In this document: positions 6,058 through 6,432 of the stretch, piece after piece | How positions within the stretch are numbered: position 1 is the stretch's first letter | How the letters are laid out: each line of letters opens with the position of its first letter | NCBI GenBank assembly: GCA_034436045.1 | Contig: DAOTVZ010000285.1 | Span: 1 to 6,432, forward strand | Source of the DNA: H111-94 sp034436045 | GTDB lineage: Bacteria; Chloroflexota; Ktedonobacteria; Ktedonobacterales; Ktedonobacteraceae | Direction of reading: 5' to 3' | Length of the DNA stretch: 6,432 nucleotides | Made by a program: the position numbers and the translations under genes | Notes under the pieces: model-generated | Told to the model about the DNA's origin: nothing | Databases searched by the model: none | The model's input: the letters and a program-made list of their open reading frames with translations, nothing else

Positions 6058-6058
6058 A
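6032..6058. promoter_or_regulatory. CIRCE operator (HrcA binding site)
   Basis: TTAGCACTC at 6032-6040, exactly 9 nt, then GAGTGCAAA at 6050-6058. This is the CIRCE consensus (TTAGCACTC-N9-GAGTGCTAA) with one mismatch in 27 positions of defined structure. HrcA represses groESL and dnaK operons through this site. Here the only gene it can serve downstream within the window is clpP (- strand); it begins 2 nt after the stop of the zinc-finger gene. Confidence 0.92.
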
Positions 6059-6060
6059 CG

Positions 6061-6258
6061 TCAGACGATACCGGTGCCCTGGCAGGTCGTGCAAAGCTCC
6101 TCGATATAGACCAGACCATGATCACAATAGGGACAGGGTTGTATTTTCGGCACGCCCAGGCGATCATAGCTGCGTACCTCTCCTGTACCCTTGCAATGCT
6201 CACAGTCGTAGCTCTTTAAAACGTAGCGTGTTCCCTCACAATCGTTGCATGTTGCCAT
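6061..6258 (-). CDS. small stand-alone DnaJ-type zinc-finger protein
   Basis: A 65-residue protein made almost wholly of a DnaJ-like cysteine-rich domain. Four CxxC pairs are visible: C4/C7 (CNDCEGT), C19/C22 (CEHCKGTG), C42/C45 (CPYCDHG) and C56/C59 (CTTCQGTG). The pair spacings of 15, 23 and 14 are close to those of E. coli DnaJ (17, 22, 14), so it should bind two zinc ions in the same V-shaped fold. There is no J domain and no C-terminal substrate-binding domain. The domain in DnaJ helps hold unfolded protein and disulfides; in other small proteins, such as anti-TRAP, it serves protein-protein contact. The start at ATG 6258 is preferred because GGTGAG lies 6 nt upstream; ATGs at 6282 and 6276 in the same frame lack a good site. 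It ends 2 nt before the CIRCE element, so a proteostasis role is likely but inferred. Confidence 0.8.
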   Translation of the reverse strand: MATCNDCEGTRYVLKSYDCEHCKGTGEVRSYDRLGVPKIQPCPYCDHGLVYIEELCTTCQGTGIV

Positions 6259-6289
6259 CACGTTCTCACCGATCATTGACATCCCGTAG

Positions 6290-6397
6290 GGGCGTGATTC
6301 ATCACGCCCTGAAAGCGGAGCGACAGGCGAACAGGGTGTGATTCATCACGCCCTGAAAGCGGAGCGACAGGCGAACAGGGTGTGATTCATCACGCCC
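6290..6397. repeat. 44-bp tandem repeat with palindromic core
   Basis: Unit 1 (6290-6333) and unit 2 (6334-6377) are identical at 43 of 44 positions. Unit 3 keeps the first 20 bp (6378-6397), then only loosely resembles the unit tail up to about 6420. Each unit opens with a 20-bp palindrome, GGGYGTGAT-TC-ATCACGCCC (9 bp per arm; a G-T wobble in units 2 and 3), followed by a 24-bp linker. It lies upstream of the zinc-finger gene. It looks like an interspersed palindromic repeat that has expanded in tandem; a terminator role for an upstream gene is possible but no T-tract is seen. Confidence 0.85.
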
Positions 6398-6432
6398 GGA
6401 CGAGAGCGGCTCGACGGGTTAGATGGTGAAAA

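Noticed and set aside
6259..6282. ATG 6282 as the zinc-finger protein start
   Set aside because: It has no good ribosome binding site, and it would add eight residues (MSMIGENV) outside the zinc domain; ATG 6258 has GGTGAG 6 nt upstream. It cannot be fully excluded.
6290..6397. Tandem repeats as a CRISPR array
   Set aside because: The units are identical through both the palindrome and the linker, so there are no variable spacers, and no cas gene is present.

Overview
The window most resembles a chromosomal stretch of a heterotrophic, spore-forming-type Chloroflexota, with Ktedonobacteria as the best guess. This rests on a CruA/CruP-type lycopene cyclase homologue, a HrcA/CIRCE heat-shock operator, moderately GC-rich genes and families of short palindromic intergenic repeats. 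The assignment is inference from gene content and was not tested by any search.

Layout: bases 1-193 hold no intact gene, only short and apparently degraded open frames. On the + strand, 194-1258 is one open frame with two parts: an unrecognised alpha-helical N-terminal half and a DUF6036-like nucleotidyltransferase half, which has its own strong Shine-Dalgarno site and ATG at 713. Everything else is on the - strand. Reading in the direction of transcription (from high to low coordinates) the order is: a stand-alone DnaJ-type zinc-finger mini-protein (6258-6061), a CIRCE element with candidate promoters, clpP (5828-5163), a clear rho-independent terminator, a HAD-family hydrolase (5064-4066), a class I SAM methyltransferase overlapping it by 4 nt (4069-3347), a block of hairpin repeats (3323-3201), and a CruA/CruP-type FAD-dependent lycopene cyclase homologue (3187-1397). 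The cyclase gene converges on the + strand nucleotidyltransferase ORF.

Functionally there are three groups. (1) A protein quality-control segment: the zinc-finger mini-protein and a ClpP whose transcription is probably repressed by HrcA through CIRCE. This ClpP carries Ser-His-Asn in place of the usual Ser-His-Asp triad. (2) A translationally coupled HAD hydrolase/methyltransferase pair, possibly co-transcribed with the carotenoid-type flavoprotein across a hairpin-rich spacer. (3) An accessory nucleotidyltransferase ORF next to decayed sequence. A 44-bp tandem repeat with a palindromic core closes the window.

The points most worth a second look are the CIRCE-controlled clpP with a catalytic Asn, the free-standing DnaJ zinc finger beside it, the in-frame internal start in the nucleotidyltransferase ORF, and the charged insertion in the HAD protein. 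I did not find a complete, clearly new multi-gene system.
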